Virus record (IMG/VR): IMGVR_UViG_3300032087_000460 | Span: 1 to 58,196 of that record | DNA length: 58,196 bases | Source: a virus | Reading direction: 5' to 3' (one strand) | Part shown: one piece after another, positions 40,210-49,466 of the stretch | How the letters are laid out: each line of letters begins with the position of its first letter | How positions within the stretch are numbered: the stretch's first letter is position 1 | Notes under the pieces: generated by a model | Seen by the model: only the letters and a program-made list of their open reading frames with translations | The model's database searches: none | What the model was told of the DNA's origin: nothing | Translations under genes and position numbers: made by a program

Positions 40210-42144
40210 CTACGCTGTTCTAACAAATAAGCCGAGAGAGTTAAAACTACTTGAAGAATCTGATCTACTCGGACCCATATTTCTCCATGTTCCGCTCAGA
40301 GTTGCAGATGATAAGGAGTTAGCCCCAGTACCTACGTCCACAATAGAACCCTCAGAATATTCAAGTCCCATTATGTAATAATTAGAAAATGTGGCGCTAG
40401 AGTATGCTAAATCTGAACCTGTTATTGTTCCACCAACAGTCGAGTTGGTGCCGCTATCAATATGAAAAAAGAAACCGTATGTTCCAACGGCACCAAAACT
40501 GGTGCTAACAGGAGTAGTAACACTAAACGTAGTACCGCTTAAAGTTAAACCTGTACCCGCAGAGTATGTAGTGTTAGTATCTGTGTCGGTACTGCTAATC
40601 GTAAAGTTAGGGTACGTTCCAGATACACTAGTTGCACCACTTCCGGTAAGAGTAACTGTTTGATCCGGTGCTGAGTTTGAGAATGTTGTACCACTTAATG
40701 TCAAGCCGCTGCCTGCTGTATACGTAGTGTTTGTGTCTACAGGTACTGCCCATGTAAATGAACCATCACCATCTGAACGTAAAAACTGCGTGTTAGTACC
40801 ATTACCAGTAACATTTAATTCATTAGCATTTATAGAATTTGCTGGAATGGTAGTGCTAATACCAGATATTTGAGTATCAACATAAGCTTTAATAGATTGT
40901 TGTGTAGCTAGTTTAGCGGCACTATTCGAAGACATAGTGTCTTCATCAAGAACGCCTGTAACTGTAGTGCCTGTTATATTTAAGCTTGTGCCTGTAAGGC
41001 TTGTACCACTAATAGCCCCTGTTGACGTTAAGCTTGTGCCAGATAAAGCTCCACTAGATGACAAGCTACCGACAGAAGCGGCACCACTCGATGTCAAACT
41101 AGTAAACGTACCAGCAGCAGGAGTTGTAGCACCTATAGTTGTGCCATTAATAGCACCGCCTGTAATAGATACAGAACTAGATGCTTGAGTAGCAATAGAA
41201 CCTAACCCTAAAGACGTACGTGCTGTAGAGCCACTCTCGACAACCCATGTAGTACCATTACCAACAATAAAGTTACTGTCTGTTTTAGCTAAACCTGCAA
41301 TAGTGTCTAAGTCAGTGTCCCATGCCTGTACGTCTGTACCGATTGTGAGACCTAATGAAGTACGTGCTGTTGCACCACTTTCTGCTACCCAGTTAACTCC
41401 ATTACCAACGATAAAGTTACCGTCTGTAACAGCTAGTCCGGCTATGTCTGCTAAACCTGCATCATAAGCTTGTACATCTGAGCCTATTGCTACACCTAAG
41501 TTAGTACGGGCAGCAGATGCTGTTGATGCTCCTGTACCACCGTCAGCAACAGTAATATCTGTAATGCCTGTAATTGTACCGCCGTTAATATTTACAGTAG
41601 TAACTGTACCTAAGTCAGACCATGTGCCTGTTAATGAACCACCACTACTAGCTGTAAGCGTACCACCTACAGTAAGTGTACCGCTAAGGTCTGTAGTAGC
41701 TGCATTAACGTCTAAAGTTGTTGTTGTAATTTCAACTTCCGTACCAGCATCAATATCTAATTGACCTACGGCACTAGAGTTAATAAAGTTAGAGGCACTA
41801 CGAAATTCTACTTTCTTGTCTGTATCTACAAGAACGCTTCTACCTAAACCATCAATGTACGCCTTACCGTCAATGTATATGTCTTGAAATTCTAATAAGT
41901 CACTACCAATATTTAATGTGCCCGTAGTCTTTGGTAGTACTTCAGTAGCGCTAACAACAAGATCTTGTGCAGGACCAACAACAGTAACAGGACCACCTTC
42001 AGCCGTAGTACCGTCATGTGTATGTCCAGACGTACTAAAGGCAGTTACAATAGAGTCAAATTCACCATCAAGATCCGAAGCATTAATAATATTACCGTCA
42101 GATATATTATTAGATGTATCGTTTCTTGTATATCCCGTACCCAT
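40210..42144 (-). CDS. Tail fibre protein with repeated head-domain modules
   Basis: A 644-residue Ser/Thr/Gly-rich protein. The N-terminus (GTGYTRNDTSNNISDGNIIN) and HTHDG near residue 41 are typical of podovirus fibres. Near 205-320 two modules repeat the order DG(T/A)G-ASTA..RTNLG, DVQA.D, IAGLA.TD.NFIVGNG, W..ESG.TARTSLG. The rest is beta-rich repeats and a compact C-terminus that would carry receptor binding. It overlaps nothing and lies beside a chaperone-like gene. A related module occurs in the gene at 53429. Confidence 0.78.
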   Translation of the reverse strand: MGTGYTRNDTSNNISDGNIINASDLDGEFDSIVTAFSTSGHTHDGTTAEGGPVTVVGPAQDLVVSATEVLPKTTGTLNIGSDLLEFQDIYIDGKAYIDGLGRSVLVDTDKKVEFRSASNFINSSAVGQLDIDAGTEVEITTTTLDVNAATTDLSGTLTVGGTLTASSGGSLTGTWSDLGTVTTVNINGGTITGITDITVADGGTGASTASAARTNLGVAIGSDVQAYDAGLADIAGLAVTDGNFIVGNGVNWVAESGATARTSLGLTIGTDVQAWDTDLDTIAGLAKTDSNFIVGNGTTWVVESGSTARTSLGLGSIATQASSSVSITGGAINGTTIGATTPAAGTFTSLTSSGAASVGSLSSSGALSGTSLTSTGAISGTSLTGTSLNITGTTVTGVLDEDTMSSNSAAKLATQQSIKAYVDTQISGISTTIPANSINANELNVTGNGTNTQFLRSDGDGSFTWAVPVDTNTTYTAGSGLTLSGTTFSNSAPDQTVTLTGSGATSVSGTYPNFTISSTDTDTNTTYSAGTGLTLSGTTFSVTTPVSTSFGAVGTYGFFFHIDSGTNSTVGGTITGSDLAYSSATFSNYYIMGLEYSEGSIVDVGTGANSLSSATLSGTWRNMGPSRSDSSSSFNSLGLFVRTA

Positions 42145-42147
42145 ATG

Positions 42148-44319
42148 TTATCTCCTTGCGTTGTTAGCGTATTCTATCGTAACAGCGTCTAATGCAAATG
42201 AAGGATTAGTATTGTCACTAGTGAAACTTAATGATCCTGTATATCCTGATCCTATTAACTGTGCCTCAAATACGTATTGTAGCTTACCACCAAATGACCC
42301 TGTACCATATGTACCACTACCATAAACAGACACAGATGTATCAGCCTCCAGTAAGTTAGATATAGAGATTGGTGTAGGCTGTGTTGTGCCAATCTGGTCA
42401 AAGTCTAATCTCAAGTCAGCATTAAATGAAACTATGCCTGACGGATCTGTGTACAAAAACATCTTATAGAATGTTTTACGTACTCGCGGATCAGTTACAG
42501 GCAAGTTAGGTGTAGCAAATGTAGCAGGTATATTACCGCCAGCAAAGCTAGAACCTTGTTCTAATTGATAAATGTATCCTGACTTATTTGCAAATACTAT
42601 AATCTCACTTCCGTCATCAAAATAACTATCTGCTACGTAAGAGTTAATACCTCTTGTTTCTGCCAACGCTATACCACCGCCACCTTCTTGAGCTAATTGA
42701 GTAGCAATTATACCTTTTGCTGCGTCATTTGTATAGGACGGTGCATAACCAAAAAGCCTATACTGTGACTTGCCACGTATAACTATGCTAGAATAAGAAC
42801 TGCTAGTAGTAGTAAAGCTACTAAACTCACTCTGTATTGCTTTAGATACGTTAGCAAAATTAAAGTCTCCATTACGCTCAGTAGCACTTAATAGCCTAAG
42901 TCCATCTGGACCTAAGAACATAACGTCTGTACCTATTTCTTGTATAGTGTCTCCATCTAAACAACCTATGTCTCTAGTTACAGGATCTAATCTAAAGTCT
43001 GCAATAGTAGAGCCGCTTAGACGGTATATAGCATTCTCTGTAAATATAAATAATTGTTCTCTAAATACAGCTAAACCAGATATAGTGTCACCTACATTTA
43101 GTGTACCAGCACCATTAGCTGCACTAAAGTCTGAATCTGTATATACTGCTGTGAAAGTTATATCAGAACCTTTAGTAAAAAACAAGCTATTTTTAAAGTT
43201 TTTTACACGAGTAGAACCAGTAACATCAGACGGTGCATCATTTAAAACGGTATACGTACTTCCATCATATATAGCCGGATTGTTAAATCCATCAACAAGT
43301 ATAATTTTATCTGTCCCATCAAAGTTATACCGCTCATAACGCAATCTCCCTGCACCATCACGCGATAAAGATAAGAATGATATAAGAGCATTATCGGCTG
43401 GACTACTAGCTAATGCTGGACTAATTGCTAGTGTAGCACCGCCTGCTGTAACTGTAGCATTAGACGTAACAGTGTATACATTATCTACACCAGCAATAGT
43501 AAATACGTCACCTACTCTTGGCGCACTAGTTAAGTCATCTACGATTAAGCTAGATCCTGTTTGTGATCCACCGTTTACTTTAACTGCACCATATGAAGGA
43601 ACATTAATCTGAGTGTATGTTGTGCCTGACGTTTTAAGTGTATCATTATTCCTCTGTACAATAACGTCGTCACCAAATACAGCTACGCCAGTTATCAGAT
43701 ACGGTGATGTTGTGCTTGTGAATGTTAAAGCAGCCGCATTAGCTGGACTAGCAACAAGACTACTAGATAATGTTAAGGCTGCTCTATTATTAGCGGCATC
43801 AAATGTAAAACTAGATATAGTGTATGAAGACGTAAATGTTAACTCAACGTCATCTGCCAATGTAACTTCAGCAGATGCCGTAACTGTACCTGCACTATAA
43901 GCCGACACTGTTGTACCACTCGGTATGCCTGTACCTGATATAACCATGCCTGACGATATTGTACCTGCCACATTATCAACAATAATAGTGGTAGATGCAG
44001 ACACTGCACCGTTTACGTCAGCAGTACCAGACACTAGTGTAAATACGTCACCTGCTTCTGGTGCTTTATGTATGTTAGCAATATTTAATATTGTGCCTGT
44101 CTGAGATGCACCATTAACTACAGGCGCACCATACGGAGGCACTATGTCATTGTTATACTTAATAAAACCATTAATACGTCTATAACCACCTTCAATAGAT
44201 GGTTCAAAGTTACGTAATATTGTAGCACTACCCGGAGCGTTTAGACCTTGCTGTAACGGACTAAGATTAGTTACTAAGCCACCTCTAAACTCAATAGGAT
44301 AAGTTTGCCATGTTTCCAT
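42148..44319 (-). CDS. Tail tubular protein B (gp12-like)
   Basis: A 723-residue protein starting METWQTYPIEFRGGLVTNLS, then LRNFEPSIEGGYRRINGFIK. This opening is characteristic of the large tail-tube or nozzle protein of T7-like and marine podoviruses, which forms the tip of the short tail. Beta-rich with propeller-like stretches (LFIFTENAIYRLSG, DVMFLGPDGLRLLS). It shares one base with the adaptor gene, the usual gp11-gp12 order. Confidence 0.82.
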   Translation of the reverse strand: METWQTYPIEFRGGLVTNLSPLQQGLNAPGSATILRNFEPSIEGGYRRINGFIKYNNDIVPPYGAPVVNGASQTGTILNIANIHKAPEAGDVFTLVSGTADVNGAVSASTTIIVDNVAGTISSGMVISGTGIPSGTTVSAYSAGTVTASAEVTLADDVELTFTSSYTISSFTFDAANNRAALTLSSSLVASPANAAALTFTSTTSPYLITGVAVFGDDVIVQRNNDTLKTSGTTYTQINVPSYGAVKVNGGSQTGSSLIVDDLTSAPRVGDVFTIAGVDNVYTVTSNATVTAGGATLAISPALASSPADNALISFLSLSRDGAGRLRYERYNFDGTDKIILVDGFNNPAIYDGSTYTVLNDAPSDVTGSTRVKNFKNSLFFTKGSDITFTAVYTDSDFSAANGAGTLNVGDTISGLAVFREQLFIFTENAIYRLSGSTIADFRLDPVTRDIGCLDGDTIQEIGTDVMFLGPDGLRLLSATERNGDFNFANVSKAIQSEFSSFTTTSSSYSSIVIRGKSQYRLFGYAPSYTNDAAKGIIATQLAQEGGGGIALAETRGINSYVADSYFDDGSEIIVFANKSGYIYQLEQGSSFAGGNIPATFATPNLPVTDPRVRKTFYKMFLYTDPSGIVSFNADLRLDFDQIGTTQPTPISISNLLEADTSVSVYGSGTYGTGSFGGKLQYVFEAQLIGSGYTGSLSFTSDNTNPSFALDAVTIEYANNARR

Positions 44320-45071
44320 TATAGTGAATCCAACGAAGAGCCTGCGTTAGAAGATGAAGTAGCTAAACGCCCTCCACCCTGATTATTACTAACCATATAA
44401 CTACGTAAATACTCATATCTATTAATAAGCATACTACGCATATTCTTAATACCGTCTTCAAACTTCTGTAGTGACACGGTAGCCATCTGTGTGTCACCCC
44501 TAAACAGATAAGCATAGTACATAGAACCATCTACAATAATATGTTTAAATCGTTCTGGTACATTAGCCACGTCTGTAGCAAGTTCTAAATCTACAGGTAT
44601 ACGATAATATTCATAAACAACAGTATATGCTTGATCTGGTGGAGGAACCATTCCGTACTCTAAAGACGGTGCATGAAATACATAATTAGGTAAGCTATTG
44701 TTTACTGTAAGTGTTTTATATTCTTGTGATACAGCTTTTTCTAAATATTCTTCGTAATCTAATACCTTTAGTTTTTTAGTATTTGTGTTTAATGAACTAT
44801 CTTCTTTAATTCTAAAACTATCAAATGATATAACCTTACAGTCATACGGAAATGGATACCGTGTAATACCTGCTGTAAGTGTATCTTCTTGTGTTACATG
44901 ATTAAATGGCCAACTATATTCAGACTGATTAATATGTCTAAGTGACGCATTAACAGCGTCTTTAGCATGAGCATAAAAACCTTTAGCTGTACTAAAGTTA
45001 GATGCAGTCAACTCAACTTCGTTAAGCCTTCTGTTTATTTCGTTTACAAGACCGAGAAAGTTATATGCCAT
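44319..45071 (-). CDS. Head-tail adaptor / tail tubular protein A (gp11-like)
   Basis: A 250-residue protein starting MAYNFLGLVNEINRRLNEVE with YAHAKDAVNASLRHINQSEY and YRIPVDLELATDVANVPERF. These features match the tail tubular protein A group, which binds the portal ring and links it to the tail nozzle. Length is normal for the marine form. It overlaps the genes on both sides by one base. Confidence 0.83.
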   Translation of the reverse strand: MAYNFLGLVNEINRRLNEVELTASNFSTAKGFYAHAKDAVNASLRHINQSEYSWPFNHVTQEDTLTAGITRYPFPYDCKVISFDSFRIKEDSSLNTNTKKLKVLDYEEYLEKAVSQEYKTLTVNNSLPNYVFHAPSLEYGMVPPPDQAYTVVYEYYRIPVDLELATDVANVPERFKHIIVDGSMYYAYLFRGDTQMATVSLQKFEDGIKNMRSMLINRYEYLRSYMVSNNQGGGRLATSSSNAGSSLDSL

Positions 45072-45421
45072 TATTTCTCTCTTATAGTTAGTTTAATAGA
45101 CCGTTCAGCGGTGCTTCCTGTACTGTCTGTCATTTTGCACATGAAGGTATATTCACGGTTAAGAACACCACCTGCTATATTAATTGTAGCGACAGTGCTA
45201 GTATTTGATTCCGATATATTTTGTATACTGTCCGTAACTGCACCACCAGATGCTGTAGTTAAGTCTTGACCAGAAGCTAGTGTAGTCTTACCAATCTCAT
45301 TAGTTTTAACGTACCACACAACAGTACTGATTGACGCTTCAGCAGACTCTAGAAAGCGTGACCAATCTACACTATAATCTAGTGTTTCATCAGGATCTTT
45401 AACAGGCCATCTAAAAGACAT
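45071..45421 (-). CDS. Ig-like fibre-tail adaptor protein
   Basis: A 116-residue protein beginning MSFRWPVKDPDETLDYSVDW, with a beta-sandwich pattern (YTFMCKMTDSTGSTAERSI). I recall this opening from proteins annotated as phage fibre-tail adaptors. It lies right before the gp11-like gene. It may attach a fibre to the tail. Confidence 0.65.
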   Translation of the reverse strand: MSFRWPVKDPDETLDYSVDWSRFLESAEASISTVVWYVKTNEIGKTTLASGQDLTTASGGAVTDSIQNISESNTSTVATINIAGGVLNREYTFMCKMTDSTGSTAERSIKLTIREK

Positions 45422-45428
45422 TATATTA

Positions 45429-45536
45429 TTACTCCGTTACGTAAACAGTGCGATCATATGAATCGGTTTGACGTTCTACATATACAGTACGTTGTTCTTT
45501 AGGTACTCTCACAGTTCTTTCATATGTTGTAGACAT
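45429..45536 (-). CDS. Tiny beta-hairpin repeat protein
   Basis: A 35-residue protein with two similar halves, ERTVRVPKEQRTVYVE and RQTDSYDRTVYVTE. Short proteins with this double motif recur next to tail genes of marine phages as I remember. Its ATG overlaps the previous stop (TAATG). Function unknown. Confidence 0.5.
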   Translation of the reverse strand: MSTTYERTVRVPKEQRTVYVERQTDSYDRTVYVTE

Positions 45537-46219
45537 TATGCAACTCTCGGTATGTATACGCAGCGTTTTCTGCTATAGACTGTTTTAAATGCATCATAGT
45601 CAAATTGTACTGCATCTATGGTTGGTGTGCCTACAGTTAATGTTAATGCGTTTGTTGTTAGTAGATGTATTACATTGACGGTAACATCACCTACAGAGCT
45701 TGTACCTTCTACACCTACAAACGTATCAATTACGTAGGTAACAAATACTTCACCAAGAGCGCTTGTAGCTTCAACGCCTGTTGGTATAACCACTACGTTA
45801 TGTTGTGTAGTACCTAATGCGCTTGTTGCAGAAACACCACTAACATCTGTAATAATATTAGGCTGTATTGTACCTACAGAGCCTGTAGCGCTAACGCCGT
45901 TTACAAACTCTGTTAAGTTAGGTGCTACCGTACCAACGCTGCTAGTGCCTATTACACCGCTCACAGGCTGCTTTATTGGTAACGTGAGGGTACCTACACT
46001 GCCTGTAGCAGATACGCCTGTAGAGGGCTGTGAGACCGGTACAGTGATACTTCCAGCACTGCCAGTACTAGATACACCACTTATACCTACATTAGCAGTA
46101 AGGTTTAAGGTAATAGTACCTATACTGCCAGTAGCAGATACGCCCGTGACAGCTACATCAGCGTCTATGTAGGCGCTACTAGCTAATGGAAATGAAGCTA
46201 GAGGTGATATAGCGGTCAT
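45536..46219 (-). CDS. Virion protein with eight 20-residue repeats
   Basis: A 227-residue protein. GVSATGSVGT and variants occur eight times at intervals of about 20-22 residues, each followed by a short beta-like stretch (TLTLPIKQP). The C-terminal tail (DYDAFKTVYSRKRCVYIPR) is different and basic. Similar repeats occur in structural proteins of cyanophages as I recall. It probably forms a beta-stacked rod or spike; repeat number may vary between relatives. Confidence 0.62.
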   Translation of the reverse strand: MTAISPLASFPLASSAYIDADVAVTGVSATGSIGTITLNLTANVGISGVSSTGSAGSITVPVSQPSTGVSATGSVGTLTLPIKQPVSGVIGTSSVGTVAPNLTEFVNGVSATGSVGTIQPNIITDVSGVSATSALGTTQHNVVVIPTGVEATSALGEVFVTYVIDTFVGVEGTSSVGDVTVNVIHLLTTNALTLTVGTPTIDAVQFDYDAFKTVYSRKRCVYIPRVA

Positions 46220-46229
46220 ATGTTAAACC

Positions 46230-46424
46230 TTAGTCGGCGTCTGCTATGGTTAATTCACCTGCATTTACTTGGCGCATGATTTCGTCGTAATGGCGGTTGC
46301 CCTCTGCGATTGGCACGAACATCTCTTGTCCGTCTATTGTGGCTTTGATGGATGTGTTCTCCGACGTACCATCGGGAAGTATTACTTCTATATACTGAGC
46401 TGAGGAAATATTCGTGTCTTCCAT
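46230..46424 (-). CDS. Small protein of the tail region
   Basis: A 64-residue protein (MEDTNISSAQYIEVILPDGT) ending RHYDEIMRQVNAGELTIADA. Proteins with this ending appear beside tail fibres of several phages, as I recall. Likely a small tail or chaperone component. Function unknown. Confidence 0.55.
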   Translation of the reverse strand: MEDTNISSAQYIEVILPDGTSENTSIKATIDGQEMFVPIAEGNRHYDEIMRQVNAGELTIADAD

Positions 46425-46425
46425 C

Positions 46426-47532
46426 TTATAACTCCGCGTCTACGTCAACAGAAGTTGTACCTGTAGAAAACAATATGGAATTGCTACCCGCTGTAAGCCC
46501 GGAATAACCTGAACCATAAACTCGACATTGTTTAGGGCCAGCAACCTGTATGGTGTGACTGCCGACGCTAGATGGATAACCCCCTGTTGAATTTAAAAAA
46601 GTAATCGTTCCACTACTCGTACCCGCAGAGGGTAGAGTAACAGTCGGGGCAGTCCTTTTTTCTGTATAATAAAGTAAACCATTAGCGGTGGTACTAGCTC
46701 CACCTGTCTGACCCTGTAAAACGTAATCTGTACCTAAAAAGTTAAGCCTTTCAAAGTACCTCTTGCACGAATTTAGTTCTTCCCCTGCTGACCTATGCTC
46801 GAACGGGGTTGCTACGTCGCCGAGTTCAAGCTGGACGCCTGTGAGATAAAATGTTGCGCTAGAAGTTGTACATAGTGAATTGTTAATTCCTGTAGCTAAA
46901 GCGTCTTTATTATACGCAATCCAATTTGTTGCAGGGGTTCCTTCTCTATCTGGACCCGCCATTAAATAAAAACTTAGTTGTAAACCTAAGCCATTGTCAT
47001 TATTGAAAGAACCCGAAACATCTCCAGAAATTGAAACTGATTTATATTCCCATGTGTTTGTAGTGTTTACTGAAAAGGTTCGTGTAGTTAAACGATCTAC
47101 ATCAATATTATGAGCGTTCAGAGCAAAAGTTCCAGTTACACTAGATTTAACCCAAAAAGAAACAGTAAACGATTTTGCTGCGGATGCTCCAAATGCAAGG
47201 CTTTGTAAATCTTGTGCTTCTATACGGTATTGAATAGCCGCTTGTTCATCTCCCTCTACCGCAGTTTCTGGAGTAGCTACAGTTAACTTTAGGCTATTAT
47301 TAAAACCGTCTGGAGCATCCGAACTTTGCTCCATGTTCATAACTAAATTATCGTTATTAGTGCTAAAATTCATATACCATCTATCGACTGTAAAATACCC
47401 AGACGAAGCCCCAATTCCAGTGCTGCTAGTCCCCCGCTGCGCCACCTGCATCGCACCGTTGATGATAAGATTACGCCTGCCGCCAATTTGGCCAATGTTG
47501 AGACCAGCGGGGTCAATGGTTGATACAGCCAT
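46426..47532 (-). CDS. Tail fibre with a carbohydrate-binding-like domain
   Basis: A 368-residue protein. The opening (MAVSTIDPAGLNIGQIGGRR, then NLIINGAMQVAQRG) and the central beta-sandwich (FTVSFWVKSSVTGTFALNAH; FYLTGVQLELGDVATPFEHR) match the C-terminal carbohydrate-binding-like domain found in many phage tail fibres. It likely contacts surface glycans. It lies between a chaperone-like gene and a small tail protein. Confidence 0.75.
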   Translation of the reverse strand: MAVSTIDPAGLNIGQIGGRRNLIINGAMQVAQRGTSSTGIGASSGYFTVDRWYMNFSTNNDNLVMNMEQSSDAPDGFNNSLKLTVATPETAVEGDEQAAIQYRIEAQDLQSLAFGASAAKSFTVSFWVKSSVTGTFALNAHNIDVDRLTTRTFSVNTTNTWEYKSVSISGDVSGSFNNDNGLGLQLSFYLMAGPDREGTPATNWIAYNKDALATGINNSLCTTSSATFYLTGVQLELGDVATPFEHRSAGEELNSCKRYFERLNFLGTDYVLQGQTGGASTTANGLLYYTEKRTAPTVTLPSAGTSSGTITFLNSTGGYPSSVGSHTIQVAGPKQCRVYGSGYSGLTAGSNSILFSTGTTSVDVDAEL

Positions 47533-47543
47533 TCGTTACGTCC

Positions 47544-47927
47544 TTATGGTTTAGTCGGCCATACTACGTCGTCGAGTGACGTATAGTTCTCAGGTACATC
47601 ACGCAGTGCCTGACGGTACGCAGTCTGTTCTGCAGTCATCGTGCGGTCTGCTACTGCCCACCAATCTGTCTGTGCTAACCTACGGTCACGCTCTTCACGC
47701 AAGAGGCGCATAGGTTCAGCGGCAATAAGTTCAGCTTTCTTTGCTGACACTTCGGCCCATGTGAAACCCCAATCAGCAGGGTTGCTACTTTCAATAGCTG
47801 AACCGTTAGCGTCTGCTCCTGTTACCTTACGGAACATAAGACCAAACTCAGTTTCAGTCGTAGGCTCACCCCGCAGCACCCATTCGGTAACGCCGAGTTC
47901 TGTTAATGCTGTTGCTATAGTTGTCAT
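47544..47927 (-). CDS. Tail assembly chaperone
   Basis: A 127-residue protein with RDRRLAQTDWWAVADRTMTA, then EQTAYRQALRDVPENY and VVWP. This is the phage tail assembly chaperone signature, a helper that folds or attaches fibres. It lies directly upstream of the glycan-binding-like fibre in transcription order. The gene at 39736 has a divergent copy of the same motif. Confidence 0.8.
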   Translation of the reverse strand: MTTIATALTELGVTEWVLRGEPTTETEFGLMFRKVTGADANGSAIESSNPADWGFTWAEVSAKKAELIAAEPMRLLREERDRRLAQTDWWAVADRTMTAEQTAYRQALRDVPENYTSLDDVVWPTKP

Positions 47928-47943
47928 TTGTTTATCCTATTTA

Positions 47944-48483
47944 TCATGCGGCGGATACAAGAAAACCAGAGAACACTGTATATTCACTATCCACAACCAC
48001 TGGCGAACCAGAACTAACATTATTCCAAGAATACGCTTCAAAATAATCTGTTGTTCCATTTGCATAATACATCATAGAACCAGACTGAGTTTTTGATTCT
48101 GTTAATCCAGATATTCCAGAACCAGTAAAATCCAAATCCCAAACTCTGCCGTTTCCAAAAGCACCATTTTTAGAAATAGAACCAATTGTTCTTATCTGAG
48201 TATTGGAAGCATCAGATTGTGATAGAGTTAATGTAAACTGATAATATCCAGCCTGTTGAGGCGTAAACCGATAATTTGTCGCATTATCATACCAACCAGC
48301 GTTATCCCAATTCTCCACATCAAAATCAACCCTTGTCCAAGTTGCATCACTATGAGTCACATTTCCAGAAAGAGTAACTTGAAATGTTGGAACTTTTGGA
48401 GCAATAAAACCGTTACTATTAATACTAATTCCTGTAGTACCAGCACTGTTCTGAATCGTATCGACTTTGATCGTGCTGGTCAT
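47944..48483 (-). CDS. C1q-like tail adhesin
   Basis: A 179-residue protein with a short N-terminal attachment strand (MTSTIKVDTIQNSAGTTGIS) and a compact beta-sandwich (PQQAGYYQFTLTLSQSDAS; TDYFEAYSWNNVSSG), resembling C1q/TNF-like domains found in phage fibres. Probably a trimeric, interchangeable receptor-binding tip. Its start overlaps the next gene as ATGA. Confidence 0.65.
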   Translation of the reverse strand: MTSTIKVDTIQNSAGTTGISINSNGFIAPKVPTFQVTLSGNVTHSDATWTRVDFDVENWDNAGWYDNATNYRFTPQQAGYYQFTLTLSQSDASNTQIRTIGSISKNGAFGNGRVWDLDFTGSGISGLTESKTQSGSMMYYANGTTDYFEAYSWNNVSSGSPVVVDSEYTVFSGFLVSAA

Positions 48484-48971
48484 TGTGCGATCTCCATTAA
48501 GATTATACGACTTGGGCTACTACTATGTTGAGCGTCTATATACACAGCATTAAAATTAGCCAATGTAGTTTTATAGACTACCGCTGAAGTTGAGTTTGGT
48601 GCATCTAAAATATTATAATTTAAGTGCCAACCTAAACGCAGTTCACCAACCGTTCGTTCTGCTGTTATACGCATATCACTTTGACTAACTGACGTAATAA
48701 TTTTTGTAGAGTCACGATAAAGATGAAGATTACCTCCAGCATTGCCATCAGAAGTATCATTTATCCAAATAGATTGATCTACCGTAACTAAAATTTTGCT
48801 AGTTGTAGAAGACGGAGTAATTGTTGCAGTTAATCCTGTATCTGTTTCAGATGTAGAAGATACTTGGACTTGTGTAGCTGTAGTACCCTGCACCACCTGC
48901 ACCACATGACCTGCCGCCAGTACACGGCTACCGAGATTTGGTGCGAGATTGTCAACGTAGAGAGTACTCAT
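48480..48971 (-). CDS. Small tail adhesin, paralogue of the next gene upstream
   Basis: A 163-residue protein with AAGHVVQVVQGTTATQVQV near the N-terminus and the ending ILMEIAQ. The protein at 48968 has the same plan (APGHVVQVKHVE, ending FTLMEIAQ), so the pair looks like a duplication that has diverged in the beta domain. Both are short fibres joined by a four-base overlap. Confidence 0.65.
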   Translation of the reverse strand: MSTLYVDNLAPNLGSRVLAAGHVVQVVQGTTATQVQVSSTSETDTGLTATITPSSTTSKILVTVDQSIWINDTSDGNAGGNLHLYRDSTKIITSVSQSDMRITAERTVGELRLGWHLNYNILDAPNSTSAVVYKTTLANFNAVYIDAQHSSSPSRIILMEIAQ

Positions 48972-49465
48972 TGTGCAATCTCCATAAGTGTAAATGTAAC
49001 GTGTGAAGTAGTAAAACCACCAATATATGTTGATCCACCCGAAACGCTTTGTGCGTAAACTTTGTAATTAATTGATGATGTTGAAGACGGACTGTCCATA
49101 TATATTAGGCTAAAAGGCTGAATTGATCTTGCTTCCACGTAAGTATGGCGTTCAGACTCAGTTATTCTTGACCCATCTTTGTAGAAAGTAAACACCAATC
49201 TACGAGATGATGCCCCATTGTCACAATCACCTTCAAGAATCATTAAGATTTTACTACTTGTACTTGTTGGTGTAATAAGTGTTCCAAGATTAATATCTGT
49301 AAAACCTGTAGATGTTAAAGTAACTCGTGACTCTAATTCTACATGCTTTACCTGCACCACATGACCCGGTGCGTACAAAGTCTGACCACTCGGTAGCAGC
49401 ACCGTATTAGCATTAGCCCCACTAGACGGACCCTGTAAGTTTTGAACTGTTAATGTTCCAGCCAT
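48968..49465 (-). CDS. Small tail adhesin
   Basis: A 165-residue protein (MAGTLTVQNLQGPSSGANAN) with GHVVQV at about residues 35-40 and a beta-rich body ending MEIAQ. N-terminal TLTVQNLQGP is a common attachment segment of short phage fibres. Paralogue of 48480-48971. Confidence 0.65.
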   Translation of the reverse strand: MAGTLTVQNLQGPSSGANANTVLLPSGQTLYAPGHVVQVKHVELESRVTLTSTGFTDINLGTLITPTSTSSKILMILEGDCDNGASSRRLVFTFYKDGSRITESERHTYVEARSIQPFSLIYMDSPSSTSSINYKVYAQSVSGGSTYIGGFTTSHVTFTLMEIAQ

Positions 49466-49466
49466 G

